Positions 52,317-63,189 of a stretch of DNA of 64,000 nt are shown one piece after another (the stretch's first letter is position 1; the number at the start of each line of letters is the position of its first letter). Made by a program: the position numbers and the translations under genes. The notes beneath the pieces were generated by a model. That model did not search any database. It saw only the letters and a list, made by a program, of their open reading frames with translations, and was not told where the DNA came from. Source of the DNA: Fundidesulfovibrio magnetotacticus (GTDB lineage: Bacteria > Desulfobacterota > Desulfovibrionia > Desulfovibrionales > Desulfovibrionaceae); contig NZ_BLTE01000009.1 of NCBI RefSeq assembly GCF_013019105.1, positions 124,001 through 188,000 on the forward strand. The letters are read 5' to 3'.

Positions 52317-52883
52317 ACGATCACCCCACTTGATGAGATGGCCTGATGGCTACCAGTGAAAAAGTACGGATATTCAAGGGGATATACCGCAGGCCTCGTT
52401 GAGAGTTGTCTGATAACAAGGAAATCCTCTCCCTGAAAGGTAGGGAAAAGCGAAAAAGTCACAAAAAATATGTCTTTCCAAGGAAGAATTCTCCACAATT
52501 GTCACATACGTCACGCGCCCTTCACAAGGTCACGCAGACGCCGCTGGACACGCGGGCTCGCGCCGCCCGAAACGAATTTCCCGCGCCGCGAGACGTGAGC
52601 CTCGGGCGCGGGAACGCAGATGCGGAGCGGAGTTCGCTGGTCGACACGGAACCGCCGCGCCTGTCGCGGCAAGGATCGTCGCGCGCTCGTGACAGCCATC
52701 CGCGCACGGAGGCCCGGCCTGGCGGGCAGCGGCGGTCGCGCCGGGCGAGGCCGGAAGCACCCCGGGACTGGAGGCCGCCCGGCGGATGATGCCCCCTGCC
52801 GCTTCCGGCGGGCACCCTTCACGCGGCCTTGAACTGGAGAGCCCGCCGCCGCCCGGGTACGGATCGACCGTGAGGACGCGACG
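52317..52883. other. Gap between the chemoreceptor and msrAB
   Basis: About 570 bases. 52317-52500 is AT-rich and should hold the chemoreceptor promoter (minus strand), though no clear sigma-28 match is seen. 52520-52880 is very GC-rich and open in several frames without coding signs. Confidence 0.5.
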
Positions 52884-54026
52884 CTAGGGGAACAGCTTCA
52901 GATACTCCCCGTAGCCCTGGCTCGCCAGTTCCTCCACGGGCACGAAGCGCAGGGCCGCCGAGTTCATGCAGTAGCGCTTGCCAGTGGGCTGGGGCCCGTC
53001 GTCGAAGACGTGGCCCAGGTGGGAGTCGGCCAGCTTCGAGCGCACCTCCACGCGGGTGGCGAAGAGCGAACGGTCCTCTTTGAGCGTCACGGCGTCCGGG
53101 GTCAGCGGCTGCCAGAAGCTGGGCCAGCCGGTGCCGGAGTCGTACTTGTGCGCCGAGGCGAAGAGCGGCTCGCCCGAGACCACGTCCACATAGAGGCCGG
53201 GGCGCTTGTTGGCGTTGTATTCGTTGTTGAAGGGAGGCTCGGTGCCCTCGTGTTGCGTCACCTTGTACTGCAGGGGCGAAAGGGTGCGCTTGAGCTCCTC
53301 GTCCGAGGGCTTCACGAAGGCGGTCCATGGAGCGGGCTTCGCGCCGGGCTGCGCGGCCTGCGGCACGGGGCACGCGGCGGGACGCCCGGCCCAGGTCCTG
53401 CCCAGGAACTGGTCGCGCCCTGACCCCGCGCGATACTGGGAGTAGCGAGCCGGGTTGTTGCGAGAGTAGTCCTGGTGGTAGTCCTCGGCGGGATAGAAGG
53501 CCTCGAAGGGCCTGATCTCCGTGACGATGGAGCGCTGCCCGAACACCCCCGAGGCCGCAAGGCGGTCGCGGGAGGCCAGGGCGGCCTTGTGCTGGGCATC
53601 GCCCCGTGTGAAGACGGCGGAGCGGTACTGCATGCCCCGGTCCACGAACTGGCCTCCGGCGTCGGTGGGGTCCACGTGCCGCCAGAAGTGCTCCAGAAGC
53701 TCCTCGTAGCGCACCTTGGAGGGGTCGAAATAGACCTGCACCGCTTCCAGGTGCCCGGTGCTCCCGGAGGAGACCTGCTTGTAGGTGGGGTTCTCCTCAG
53801 GGCCGCCCGAATAGCCCGAGAGCACGCGCGTGACGCCCGGGATCTTCTCGAAGTCGGACTCCACGCACCAGAAGCAGCCTCCCGCGAAGGTGGCCACCTC
53901 CTCTCCCGGCGCTGCCGCCAGGCTCTTGTCCGACGGGACCTCGGCCCCTCCGCCGCCCAGAGGCCAGATGCAGCCGGCGGCCACCAGAGTGACCAGCCAA
54001 CACGACGATCGTTTGAACAGGTTCAT
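52884..54026 (-). CDS. msrAB: Peptide methionine sulfoxide reductase MsrA-MsrB fusion
   Basis: Repairs both S- and R-methionine sulfoxide in proteins. In 380 residues the N-terminal signal (LVTLVAAGC) looks like a lipobox, so it is probably a periplasmic lipoprotein. MsrA (about 43-205) has [13 protein letters not shown] with nucleophile Cys 51. MsrB (about 235-372) has [11 protein letters not shown] and the catalytic [11 protein letters not shown]. The MsrB zinc CxxC pairs are missing, as in some fused forms. It lies alone on the minus strand; the next gene is a short hypothetical. Confidence 0.95.
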   Translation of the reverse strand: MNLFKRSSCWLVTLVAAGCIWPLGGGGAEVPSDKSLAAAPGEEVATFAGGCFWCVESDFEKIPGVTRVLSGYSGGPEENPTYKQVSSGSTGHLEAVQVYFDPSKVRYEELLEHFWRHVDPTDAGGQFVDRGMQYRSAVFTRGDAQHKAALASRDRLAASGVFGQRSIVTEIRPFEAFYPAEDYHQDYSRNNPARYSQYRAGSGRDQFLGRTWAGRPAACPVPQAAQPGAKPAPWTAFVKPSDEELKRTLSPLQYKVTQHEGTEPPFNNEYNANKRPGLYVDVVSGEPLFASAHKYDSGTGWPSFWQPLTPDAVTLKEDRSLFATRVEVRSKLADSHLGHVFDDGPQPTGKRYCMNSAALRFVPVEELASQGYGEYLKLFP

Positions 54027-54062
54027 GGGTTCCCTCGCTTTCGATACGGCTGAAGCGGGAAA

Positions 54063-54314
54063 TCAGACCGCCATGGCGGTTGTCAAGGCCTCCTGGTTCA
54101 CGAACCCCCAGCGGCGAGCCTCCGCCTCGAAAACCCAGGGCATCGCACCGCGCAAAAGCGCCGTGACGCCTGCCCCGTCCACGGCCACCAGGCCCCCCAC
54201 GTCCACGCGGGAGATGACGCCCAGATCGGTGACCAGCCCGGGCCGGGCCGCGATGGAACCGACAACCTCACCCGATTCGTCGCTCAGGACCGGAAGGGAA
54301 TTCGTGGGGCGCAT
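54063..54314 (-). CDS. Short hypothetical protein
   Basis: An 83-residue protein, rich in Val/Gly/Ala, with no signal peptide or recognised motif (VLSDESGEVVGSIAARPGLV, then GVTALLRGAMPWVFEAEARR). The alternating beta-strand pattern suggests a small beta-rich fold. It precedes msrAB by 36 bases on the same strand and may be co-transcribed. Reality as a gene is only moderately supported. Confidence 0.45.
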   Translation of the reverse strand: MRPTNSLPVLSDESGEVVGSIAARPGLVTDLGVISRVDVGGLVAVDGAGVTALLRGAMPWVFEAEARRWGFVNQEALTTAMAV

Positions 54315-54420
54315 GCGCGTTCTCCTGGTGTTGCGGTGGCTTGGAAGGATGGCGTCGGGACGCGAATCTTTAACACCCCTACCACTTCAGCACGGAAAGG
54401 CAACGCGAAAGTTGCCGTTC

Positions 54421-55458
54421 CTATCCAGGGACGTTGCCGGGCATGCCCGTCGCCCGGGCCAGGCGCTCCAGCCCTCGCCCGGCCGGCAGGCACAGGGAGA
54501 GGCAGACCAGCAGCGCCACGGCTGCCGCGAGCGCGCTTTGCGAGGAACCTGGGACCACTCCCAGCGCCGGGAGAGCCTGGAACGCGAGCGGCACGAAGAG
54601 GCAGAGGGCCAGCGCCCCCCGGCCCAGGGCCGCCAGGGCGCGGGGCGCTGGAAAGCCCGCTCGCCCGGCCAGCAGCGCGGCGGCGAAGGCCATGGAGAAG
54701 AGGAAGATCCCCGCCGCGCCCAGCACATCGGAGAAGCCGCCCTTGCGTTCGCCCAGAAGGAAGAGGATCACCACATAGGCCGCCAGGGCCTGCACCCGCC
54801 GCGCCGGGGTGATGCCCCGCGCCGTCGCGCCCGTACTCGCCATGCGCCGGGCCAGCTCCGGCAGGAGCATCCCGGCCGCGAACACGGCCAGTTGTCCCAG
54901 CACAACGCCCCGGAAGGCGAAGAGGTCGGAAAAGGCGACGGTCCTCCAGGTCTCGGGCAGTTGCCAGGCCACGGCATTGACAAGGGCCGTCCCCATCAGG
55001 AGCCCCCCGGCGAAGCCCTCCTGCCCGAAGCGGCGGCGCAACGCCTGGAACGCCGGGGCCAGCGCCACGCAGGGGACGAGGGCCTCAACGATCCAGAACG
55101 GGGAGCGCAGCCCCGCCCAGGCCCAGCCGTCGGGCATCCGGCCCTCCAGCACGGCCCATGCGGCCAGGGCCAGCGCATGGAGCGGGAAGACGCGCACGGC
55201 CCACGCCAGATAGAAGCGCCGCAGGCCGTCCTGCCCGGCGGCGTGTTCCAGCATGAGGGCGCTCGCGTGGCCGTAGGCCAGCAGGAGCATGGCCAGGGCG
55301 GCCGTTCCGTAGCGCGAGGCGGCGAGCTCCCCGCCCGTAAGGGCGTCCCAGGCGGCGGACGCCAACACCACGGCCGCCGCCGCGCCGCAAAGCACCGCCT
55401 CGGCGTCGGTATTCCCCGGCACGGCTGCCGACTTGATCGATTCGGGCTCCCGGGACAT
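54421..55458 (-). CDS. Multi-helix membrane protein resembling acyltransferase 3
   Basis: A 345-residue protein with about ten membrane helices. GHASALMLEHAAGQDGLRRF followed by YLAWAVRVFPLHALALA resembles the R-x-x-R-x-x-P region of acyltransferase-3 (OafA-like) proteins, and FRGVVLGQLAVFAAGMLLPELARR fits a later helix of the same fold. The N-terminal catalytic His motif is not obvious, so the assignment is tentative. GGAGG lies before the ATG at 55458. If correct, it would O-acylate a surface glycan. Confidence 0.5.
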   Translation of the reverse strand: MSREPESIKSAAVPGNTDAEAVLCGAAAAVVLASAAWDALTGGELAASRYGTAALAMLLLAYGHASALMLEHAAGQDGLRRFYLAWAVRVFPLHALALAAWAVLEGRMPDGWAWAGLRSPFWIVEALVPCVALAPAFQALRRRFGQEGFAGGLLMGTALVNAVAWQLPETWRTVAFSDLFAFRGVVLGQLAVFAAGMLLPELARRMASTGATARGITPARRVQALAAYVVILFLLGERKGGFSDVLGAAGIFLFSMAFAAALLAGRAGFPAPRALAALGRGALALCLFVPLAFQALPALGVVPGSSQSALAAAVALLVCLSLCLPAGRGLERLARATGMPGNVPG

Positions 55459-55609
55459 GCGAAACCTCCAGCGCGACGTTGCCGCCCTACGCCCGCGCGC
55501 GCGGCGACAGCACGGCCTAGCGGGAATCGCCCCATCGCGCAATCGCCAGCGGCTCAAAAGGCTTGCGCAAAGTGGAGATCATCCACGCCGCCGGGGCGCG
55601 ACGGAGCGT

Positions 55610-57478
55610 TCAGCCCTTGCGGCCGCGCCCGGAGTTGCGACCGGAGTTGCGACCGGCCCCGCGTCCCGTCTGTCCCGGAGACCTGCCGCCGGGGCGCGAT
55701 GGGGAGTCGCCCCTTGGGCCGCCGGCCCTGGCCGCTCCGGCGGGCTTGCGGATGGCCTCCCGGCGCGCTGCGTGTTCCGCCCCGCCCTGCCCGGCCAGGA
55801 TGTCGTGCTGGGCGCGGCGCTCGGCGTCGCCGCGGGCAACGGGGATGGGCCTGCCCTCCAGATCCACCCCCGCGTAGTACATGGCCGCCGCCGCAGTGCC
55901 CGGCAGGGGGATGAAACACTGCACCTGATCGGGCCTCCAGCCGCGCCCGCCCAGCCAGGCGGCAAGTTCCTGCATGTCGCGCACGGTGCAGCCGGGGAAG
56001 GCGCTCATGAGGTAGGGCACCACGTACTGCTCCTTGCCCGCTCGCGCGGACTCGCGCTCGAAGAGCTTCAGGAAGCGCTCGAAGGTCTCGAAGGCGGGTT
56101 TGCGCATGAGCCTGAGCACGTGGCCCGCGCGGTGCTCCGGGGCCACCTTGGCCTGGCCACCGGTGAACTCGCGCACCATGGCCCCCAGGGCCTCGGGGTC
56201 GGCCAACCCCAGGTCCATGCGCCAGCCGCTGGCCACGCGCACGTGGCGCACCCCCGGCACGGCGGAGACGCTGCGCAGCAGCGACACGAAATCCCTCTGC
56301 CGGGCGCTGAAATGACGGCAGAGCCTGGGGGTCAGGCAGCTTGAGCGCGCGCAGGAGGCCATGTCGCCCGTGCAGGCCGCGCCCCACATGTTGGCGCTGG
56401 GGCCGCCCACGTCGCTCACGCTGCCGTTGAATCCTCTGGTCCCGGCCAGGGCGCGGGCCTCCTCCAGCACGGAGCGCGCGCTCCTGGAGCGGATGCGCCG
56501 CCCCTGGTGCAGGGCCAGGGTGCAGAACGAACACCCCCCCGCGCAGCCCCGGTGGATGTTCAGGCTCCCGGCCATCATGGCCTCCGCCGGGACGGGCTTG
56601 TCGTAGGAGGGGTGCGCCCGGCGGGTGAACGGCAGGGTGTACAGGGCGTCCAGGGCCTCGGCCTCCAGGCCCTCGCCCGGCGCGGTGAGCACCACCATGC
56701 GCTCGCCGCTTCGCTGGCAGGCCGCGCGCCGGTTCTGGTGCACGTGGCGCTCCAGGAGGAGCGTGGCCTTCACCAACTGGGCAGGCTCGGCCTCGATGGA
56801 CTCGTGGGAGGGCAGTTCGAGGGCGTCCTCCAGGGATGCGGAGCCGGGCACGGCGAAGGCCGCGCCGGGGATGTCCCAGAGCGCGGCGGCGATGTCCTCG
56901 CCCTGCTCCAGGGCCTCGGCCAAGGCCAGCAGGGAATGTTCGGCCATGCCGTAGAGCACGGCGTCGGCCTTGGCGTCCAGGACGATGGAGCGGCGCAGGG
57001 AGTCGGACCAGAAGTCGTAGTGGCTCACGCGGCGCAGGGAGGCCTCGATGCCGCCCAGCACCACGGGGAGCCCGGGACAGGCCCGGCGAACGAGGTTGGC
57101 GTAGACGATGGAGGCCCTGTTGGGCCGCGCCCCGGCCTTGCCCCCCGGGGTGTAGGCGTCCTCGGAGCGCTTGCGGCGGAAAGCGGTGTAGTGGGCGAGC
57201 ATGGAATCCAGCGCCCCGGCCGTGACCCCCGCGAAGAGGCGCGGACGGCCCATGGCCGCCACGGCGTCCGGGTCGTCCCAGCGGGGCTGGGCCGCGATGC
57301 CCGTGCGGAAGCCGTGGGCCGTGAGCCAGCGCCCGAGAAGCGCCGCCCCGAAGGAGGGATGGTCCACGTAGGCGTCGCCCGTGACCAGGAGCACGTCGAG
57401 GGCGTCCCATCCGAGGCGGTCCATCTCGGCGCGGGACATGGGCAAAAACTGCGGCTGGGGAATGGGCGTGCGCGGCAT
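55610..57478 (-). CDS. YgiQ-family radical SAM protein
   Basis: A 622-residue YgiQ-type protein. The N-terminal part has DVLLVTGDAYVDHPSFGAAL and VVLGGIEASLRRVSHYDFWS, a Rossmann/B12-like domain. The radical SAM core (about 300-540) has the cluster motif CAGGCSFC and QGRRIRSRSARSVLEEA. GLADPEALGAMVREFTGG and VQCFIPLPGTAAAAMYYAG follow. The last 70 residues are a basic, Pro/Gly/Arg-rich tail, possibly RNA-binding. Family function is not established. It lies between the membrane protein and the ThDP enzyme. Confidence 0.9.
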   Translation of the reverse strand: MPRTPIPQPQFLPMSRAEMDRLGWDALDVLLVTGDAYVDHPSFGAALLGRWLTAHGFRTGIAAQPRWDDPDAVAAMGRPRLFAGVTAGALDSMLAHYTAFRRKRSEDAYTPGGKAGARPNRASIVYANLVRRACPGLPVVLGGIEASLRRVSHYDFWSDSLRRSIVLDAKADAVLYGMAEHSLLALAEALEQGEDIAAALWDIPGAAFAVPGSASLEDALELPSHESIEAEPAQLVKATLLLERHVHQNRRAACQRSGERMVVLTAPGEGLEAEALDALYTLPFTRRAHPSYDKPVPAEAMMAGSLNIHRGCAGGCSFCTLALHQGRRIRSRSARSVLEEARALAGTRGFNGSVSDVGGPSANMWGAACTGDMASCARSSCLTPRLCRHFSARQRDFVSLLRSVSAVPGVRHVRVASGWRMDLGLADPEALGAMVREFTGGQAKVAPEHRAGHVLRLMRKPAFETFERFLKLFERESARAGKEQYVVPYLMSAFPGCTVRDMQELAAWLGGRGWRPDQVQCFIPLPGTAAAAMYYAGVDLEGRPIPVARGDAERRAQHDILAGQGGAEHAARREAIRKPAGAARAGGPRGDSPSRPGGRSPGQTGRGAGRNSGRNSGRGRKG

Positions 57479-57601
57479 GGGGGGAGTATGGTCACGGAAG
57501 GCCGCCGCGTCCAGGGCGAATCGCCGGGCGAGGCGCGCTCATCCCCCGCTAATGGCGCGCATGCCCACGGAACTCGCCCGCTACCGTTACGACTGAGTCG
57601 G

Positions 57602-57620
57602 CCCGCCGGAGACCGGCGGG
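57602..57620 (-). terminator. Hairpin after the ThDP enzyme gene
   Basis: CCCGCCGG-AGA-CCGGCGGG, perfect 8-bp stem, 19 bases after the ThDP enzyme stop on the minus strand. Confidence 0.5.
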
Positions 57621-57638
57621 GGGTCCGCCCCTAAGGCC

Positions 57639-59234
57639 CTACACGATGACGGCCTCGATGAGGCTCGGACCACGGGTGTTCATCGCCCGCGCGAAGGCAT
57701 CGGCGAACTCCCGGACGGTGCGCGCGCGCACCGCCTGGACGCCCATGCCCTCGGACAGCCGGACCCAGTCGAGATCCGGGTTGCCCAGGTCCAGGAGGGA
57801 CCGCGCCCGTTCCCCGCCCGACGCGGCCTGGACGAGCTCCAATTCCTGGTTGAGCACCGCGTAGGACCTGTTGGCGTAGAGCACCGTGACCACGTCGAGC
57901 CGTTCCCGGGCCTGGGTCCAGAGGGCCTGGAGGGTGTACATGGCGCTGCCGTCGCCCTCCAGACAGACCACCTTGCGATCCGGCGCGGCGATGGCAGCGC
58001 CCGTGCCCAGGGGCAGGATGTTCCCGATGGAGCCGCCCGTGACCGGAAGATAGTCGTGCGGCGCGGACCTGGCGAGAAGCGGCACGTGCGGCAGCGTGGA
58101 GGTGATGCCCTCGTCGGTCACGATGGCCTCCTCCGGCAGGAGCGCCGCCACGACGCGCAGGACACCCTCGGCCGTGAGCGGCCCCTGCGGCGGCTGGGAG
58201 GGCGGATCGAAAGGTACGGCCAAGCCCTTCCGGGGCGCGCCGACGGCTTCGGCCAGGGCCGCCAGGGCCGCCGGGCCGTCCTCGTGGGGATGGGAGAGCG
58301 TGAGCAGGGCGCACCCGGGCGGGGTCAGCCAGCCTTCCTGGTCCGGGTAGGCGAAAAAGGCGACCGGAGGCCTCGCGCCCACGAGCAGCAGTTGTTCGAA
58401 CGCCCCGAGGCGCTCCAGGATGGCCCTGCCCCGGTACGGCAGCGGCGTGACCCCGGGCGACCCGGCACCGGAGCGCAGGCGCGGGGTGAAGGTGTCGCAG
58501 AACAGCGCGCAGCCCGTGGCTGCGGCGATGCGCGCCGCATGCCGGAGCCCCTGGCCGTGGAGCACGTTCCCGCGCAGGAGCATGGCGGTCCTGCGGCCGC
58601 TTGCCAGCGCGCGCGCGGCGGCGTCCACGGCATCCCCGGAGACTGTCCCCGGCGGAGCGGGGTCCAGCCTGGGGGATGGACGCTCCGCCGGAAGCCAGGC
58701 TGTGTCGGCGGGCAGGATCAGGGTGGCGGTCTGTCCGGGCGGCTGGCGCGCGGCCTGCACGGCGCGGGCGGCGTCGGCGGCCACGGTCCGGGGGCTCCGC
58801 GAGCGGCGCACCCAGTGGGAGATGGCCTCCGCGTAGCCCATCAGGTCGGCGTTCAGGGGGGCGTCGTAGCGTTCGTGGTTGGTGGCGTGGTCGCCCACGA
58901 TGTTCACCATGGGCGACTGGGCGCGGCGCGCGTTGTGGATGTTGGCCATGCCGTTGGTGAAGCCCGGCCCGAGGTGGAGCAGCGTGCAGGCCGGGTTGCC
59001 CGTCATGCGGGCGTAGCCGTCCGCCGCGCCCGTGGCCACGCCCTCGAAGAGGCAGAGTACCGGCCGCATGCCCTCGATGCGGTCCAGGGCGCGGACGAAG
59101 TGCATTTCGGAAGTCCCCGGATTGGCGAAGCAGACCTCGACGCCGCTCCCGACGAGCGTGGCGACGAGCGATTCCGCCCCGTTGCAGCCGACGTGCTCAG
59201 CATCTCCAGGGACATCAGGGATTTCGTGAGACAT
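57639..59234 (-). CDS. Thiamine-diphosphate enzyme (acetolactate synthase-like)
   Basis: ThDP-dependent enzyme of 531 residues, the type often annotated acetolactate synthase large subunit but close to benzoylformate decarboxylase-like proteins. The catalytic Glu lies in FEGVATGAADGYARM. The C-terminal cofactor motif GDGSAMYTLQALW with ANRSYAVLNQELE (GDG-x-N) binds ThDP-Mg. There is no FAD-binding insert typical of true acetolactate synthase and no small-subunit gene nearby, so a 2-oxoacid decarboxylase or lyase is equally possible. It is a single-gene unit with its own promoter. Confidence 0.85.
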   Translation of the reverse strand: MSHEIPDVPGDAEHVGCNGAESLVATLVGSGVEVCFANPGTSEMHFVRALDRIEGMRPVLCLFEGVATGAADGYARMTGNPACTLLHLGPGFTNGMANIHNARRAQSPMVNIVGDHATNHERYDAPLNADLMGYAEAISHWVRRSRSPRTVAADAARAVQAARQPPGQTATLILPADTAWLPAERPSPRLDPAPPGTVSGDAVDAAARALASGRRTAMLLRGNVLHGQGLRHAARIAAATGCALFCDTFTPRLRSGAGSPGVTPLPYRGRAILERLGAFEQLLLVGARPPVAFFAYPDQEGWLTPPGCALLTLSHPHEDGPAALAALAEAVGAPRKGLAVPFDPPSQPPQGPLTAEGVLRVVAALLPEEAIVTDEGITSTLPHVPLLARSAPHDYLPVTGGSIGNILPLGTGAAIAAPDRKVVCLEGDGSAMYTLQALWTQARERLDVVTVLYANRSYAVLNQELELVQAASGGERARSLLDLGNPDLDWVRLSEGMGVQAVRARTVREFADAFARAMNTRGPSLIEAVIV

Positions 59235-59689
59235 CGTCGCGCTCCTTGCTTCAAGCGGTGCAGGCCGGTGTGGTCATGGAGGGAAGATCGGAGGGCCGGG
59301 CCGACGCACGCAATGGCGACGGCCGGATGCCCAGCGTCTTCTACTTGGCGTCTGTCATGACGGCTGTCAAGGCGTAGCGGCGTTCAGACCCGGCGCGTCT
59401 GGCCGTCCGCCCCAGGCCGTTTCCAGACGCCGCCTGCCCCGCACACGGTGCGCGGAAGTCGGCAAGAACGCTTGACCGGATCGGACCCTGATGCCACAGA
59501 GGTCTAACGACTCCGCAAGGCGGGCTGCATGGTCACCCAACCGTTCGAGACGCCAAGGGCCACCCGGCCCGCGCCGTCCGACGGCTCTCCCCGGCAGGAC
59601 CCGGCGGCCCGCGACCATCACAACGACACCCTGGAGCGCCGGCGCGCACACCACGAACGCATCATCGCCAACCCAAAGGAGCCCTCATC
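59235..59689. other. Divergent region between ThDP enzyme and gnd genes
   Basis: About 450 bases with no convincing gene. It carries the control site at 59342-59370. The gnd side has no clear -35/-10 pair. Confidence 0.5.
59342..59370 (-). promoter_or_regulatory. Candidate promoter/operator of the ThDP enzyme gene
   Basis: On the minus strand a perfect TTGACA (59365-59370) is followed at 17 bases by a weak -10 (CAAGTA). A near-perfect palindrome centred on GTCATGAC (59354-59361) lies between them, a typical operator position. Confidence 0.35.
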
Positions 59690-61102
<1,413 letters not shown>

Positions 61103-61126
61103 GCGCCCGCACGCAAGAACGCGGAA

Positions 61127-61163
61127 ACGCCCGGCCGGGAGCGCGCGCTCCCGCGCCGGGCGT
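61127..61163. terminator. Long hairpin between gnd and ABC genes
   Basis: ACGCCCGGC and GCCGGGCGT form the outer stem around a self-complementary CGGGAGCGCGCGCTCCCG core. It sits between the convergent gnd and ABC permease genes and can serve both. Confidence 0.75.
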
Positions 61164-61196
61164 CGAACGTCGTGGACGCTCCCCGGATTGCGGGCG

Positions 61197-62018
61197 TCAG
61201 TCCTTCATGGCCCCCATGGTCAGGCCCTGCACGATGGACTTGCGCACGAAGAAGGCGAACACGGACACCGGCAGCACGATGAGCGTCGCGGCCGCGCCGA
61301 TGCCCGCCCAGTCGATCTTGCCGTAGGAGATGAAGTTGTAGACGGCCACGGGCACGGTCTTGGTCCTGGGGCCGGAGAGGATGAGCGAGAAGAGGAACTG
61401 GTTCCAGGAGAAGATGAAGGCCATGATGGCCGAGGTGGCTATGCCGTTGCGCACCAGGGGCAGCACGATGGTCAGGAAGGTGCGCAGACGGGTGCAGCCA
61501 TCGATCATGGCCGCGTCTTCCAGTTCGGCGGGCACGCTCTCGAAGAAGGAGATCATGAGCCAGGTGACCATGGGCAGGGTGATGATCAGGTGCGTGACGG
61601 TCAGGGCCGTGTAGGTGTCGATGAGCCCCATTGAGCGGAAGATGATGTACCACGGAAGAAGGTAGCTGACGAAGGGGGTCATTCTGGCCAGGAGGATGAT
61701 CAGCCCGATGCGCCCCTGCTTGTACTTGGCGATGGAATAGGCGGCCGGAAGCCCCAGCACCAGCGAGAGCCCGGTGGCCAGGGTGGCGATGATCACGCTG
61801 TTCATCAGGAAATGGAAGAAATCGTGCTGCTGGAAGACGGCCCGGAAGTTTTCCAGGGTGGGCGTGAAGAAGAATTCCGGCGGATAGGCGATGTTCTGCG
61901 AGCCGGTCTTGAGCCCGGTCATGATCATCCAGGCGAACACAAAGAGCGGCGGCGCGCACAGGGCCACCGCGCCCGAGTAGAACAGGACGCTCTTGATCCT
62001 CTTGACCGCGACGCTCAT
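61197..62018 (-). CDS. Carbohydrate ABC transporter permease (MalG-like)
   Basis: Inner-membrane permease of 273 residues with six helices. The EAA loop is visible as EDAAMIDGCTRLRTFLTIVLPLVR (about 180-205), which contacts the ATPase. PAAYSIAKYKQGRIGLIILLARMTPFVSYLLP is the standard CUT1 MalG core. It ends a transcript of solute-binding protein, MalF-like and MalG-like genes. The ATP-binding gene is not in the window. Substrate is unknown but CUT1 permeases usually take up di-/oligosaccharides or polyols. Confidence 0.93.
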   Translation of the reverse strand: MSVAVKRIKSVLFYSGAVALCAPPLFVFAWMIMTGLKTGSQNIAYPPEFFFTPTLENFRAVFQQHDFFHFLMNSVIIATLATGLSLVLGLPAAYSIAKYKQGRIGLIILLARMTPFVSYLLPWYIIFRSMGLIDTYTALTVTHLIITLPMVTWLMISFFESVPAELEDAAMIDGCTRLRTFLTIVLPLVRNGIATSAIMAFIFSWNQFLFSLILSGPRTKTVPVAVYNFISYGKIDWAGIGAAATLIVLPVSVFAFFVRKSIVQGLTMGAMKD

Positions 62019-62043
62019 GGCGCTCCCCTCCCGGTCCGGGCCG

Positions 62044-62928
62044 TCATTTGGCCAGCCTGAGCCTGTTCATGACCACGTTGAACACCAGGACGATGAGGAA
62101 CACCACCACCATCAGGGCCGAGCCGTAGCCCGCCTTGAAGAACTGGAAGCCCACCGTGTAGGAATAGAGGTAGAGCGTCTCGGAGGCGATGCCCGGGCCT
62201 CCCTGGGTGATGGTGTAGATCATGTCGAATTCCTTGAGGTTGTCCAGGGAGCGCAGCATGAGCGCGGCGATGAGCACCGGGCGGATCATGGGCAGGGTGA
62301 TGTGCCAGAAGATCTGCAGCGCGTTGGCCCCGTCGATGCGCGCGGCCTCGTAGGGGTCGTGCGGCAGCGACTTGAGCCCCGCCAGCACGATGAGGGTGAT
62401 CATGGGGGTCCATTTCCACACGTCCACCATCACCAGCGAGAGGATCACCGTGTGCTCGCTCGAAACCCACAGGCTGCCGGGCAGGCCCACCAGGCGCAGC
62501 AGGTAGTTGAGCACGCCCACCTCGGGGTTGAGCATGATGCGCCAGATGAGCGCCACGGCCACCGGCGTGGCCGCGAAAGGAAAAATGTAGATGGCCTGCA
62601 CGGCCTCGCTGCCCTTGAACTCCCGGTTGAAGTACAGGGCGATCATCAGGCCCAGGCCCATCTCCAGGGCGAGGCTCAGGCCGCTGAAGGCGATCATCAC
62701 CACGGTTCCGTTGAGGACGCGCTCGTCGGTGAGCAGGTCCACGAAGTTGTCCAAGCCGATGAAGCGCGGCTGCCCGAGTCCGATGGTCCATTTGGTGAAG
62801 GCCAGGTAGAGGTTGAAGGCGATGGGGAAGACCACGATGAGCAGGAGCACGATCACCGCCGGGGCCGGAAACACCCAGGACTGACGCCGGTCGATGAAGT
62901 CGGAGAGGGCTTGGGCGATGCGTCGCAT
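62044..62928 (-). CDS. Carbohydrate ABC transporter permease (MalF-like)
   Basis: First permease subunit (294 residues, six helices), with an EAA loop in YEAARIDGANALQIFWHITLPMIRPVL (about 205-230). The N-terminal helix (SWVFPAPAVIVLLLIVVFPIAFNLYLAF) and LDNFVDLLTDERV region are typical of CUT1 MalF proteins without the large periplasmic loop of E. coli MalF. It lies 25 bases upstream of the MalG-like gene and 261 bases downstream of the binding-protein gene. Confidence 0.93.
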   Translation of the reverse strand: MRRIAQALSDFIDRRQSWVFPAPAVIVLLLIVVFPIAFNLYLAFTKWTIGLGQPRFIGLDNFVDLLTDERVLNGTVVMIAFSGLSLALEMGLGLMIALYFNREFKGSEAVQAIYIFPFAATPVAVALIWRIMLNPEVGVLNYLLRLVGLPGSLWVSSEHTVILSLVMVDVWKWTPMITLIVLAGLKSLPHDPYEAARIDGANALQIFWHITLPMIRPVLIAALMLRSLDNLKEFDMIYTITQGGPGIASETLYLYSYTVGFQFFKAGYGSALMVVVFLIVLVFNVVMNRLRLAK

Positions 62929-63003
62929 GGTCTGCCGCCTTGGTTTTCCTGGCCCGGCGCGCAGTCGGCCGGAAGCTGCCGGACTGGCTGCGCCCGGGGT
63001 TCT

Positions 63004-63130
63004 TGTGCCTGGTCCCCGCGCCGTACATGACCAACGCGCAACCGGGCCGGTTGCCGTCTGAAACGCCCGGGGGCGTGTGCCTGACCGCCGCGCCGGACGT
63101 GGCCCGCGCGCAGCCGGGCCTGTCGCCGTA
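63004..63130 (-). repeat. Two tandem ~55-bp repeats between ABC genes
   Basis: Units at 63004-63058 and 63076-63130, 72 bases apart, each beginning TGTGCCTG and containing CCGCGCCG and GCGCA-CCGGGCC. Similarity is high but imperfect. They lie between the solute-binding-protein and MalF-like genes and may modulate the relative message levels. Confidence 0.6.
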
Positions 63131-63189
63131 CGGATGCGCCGCCGCCCCAGGCGGGCGGCGACGCGGGTTTCCGCCTGTTCCTGCCCGGT

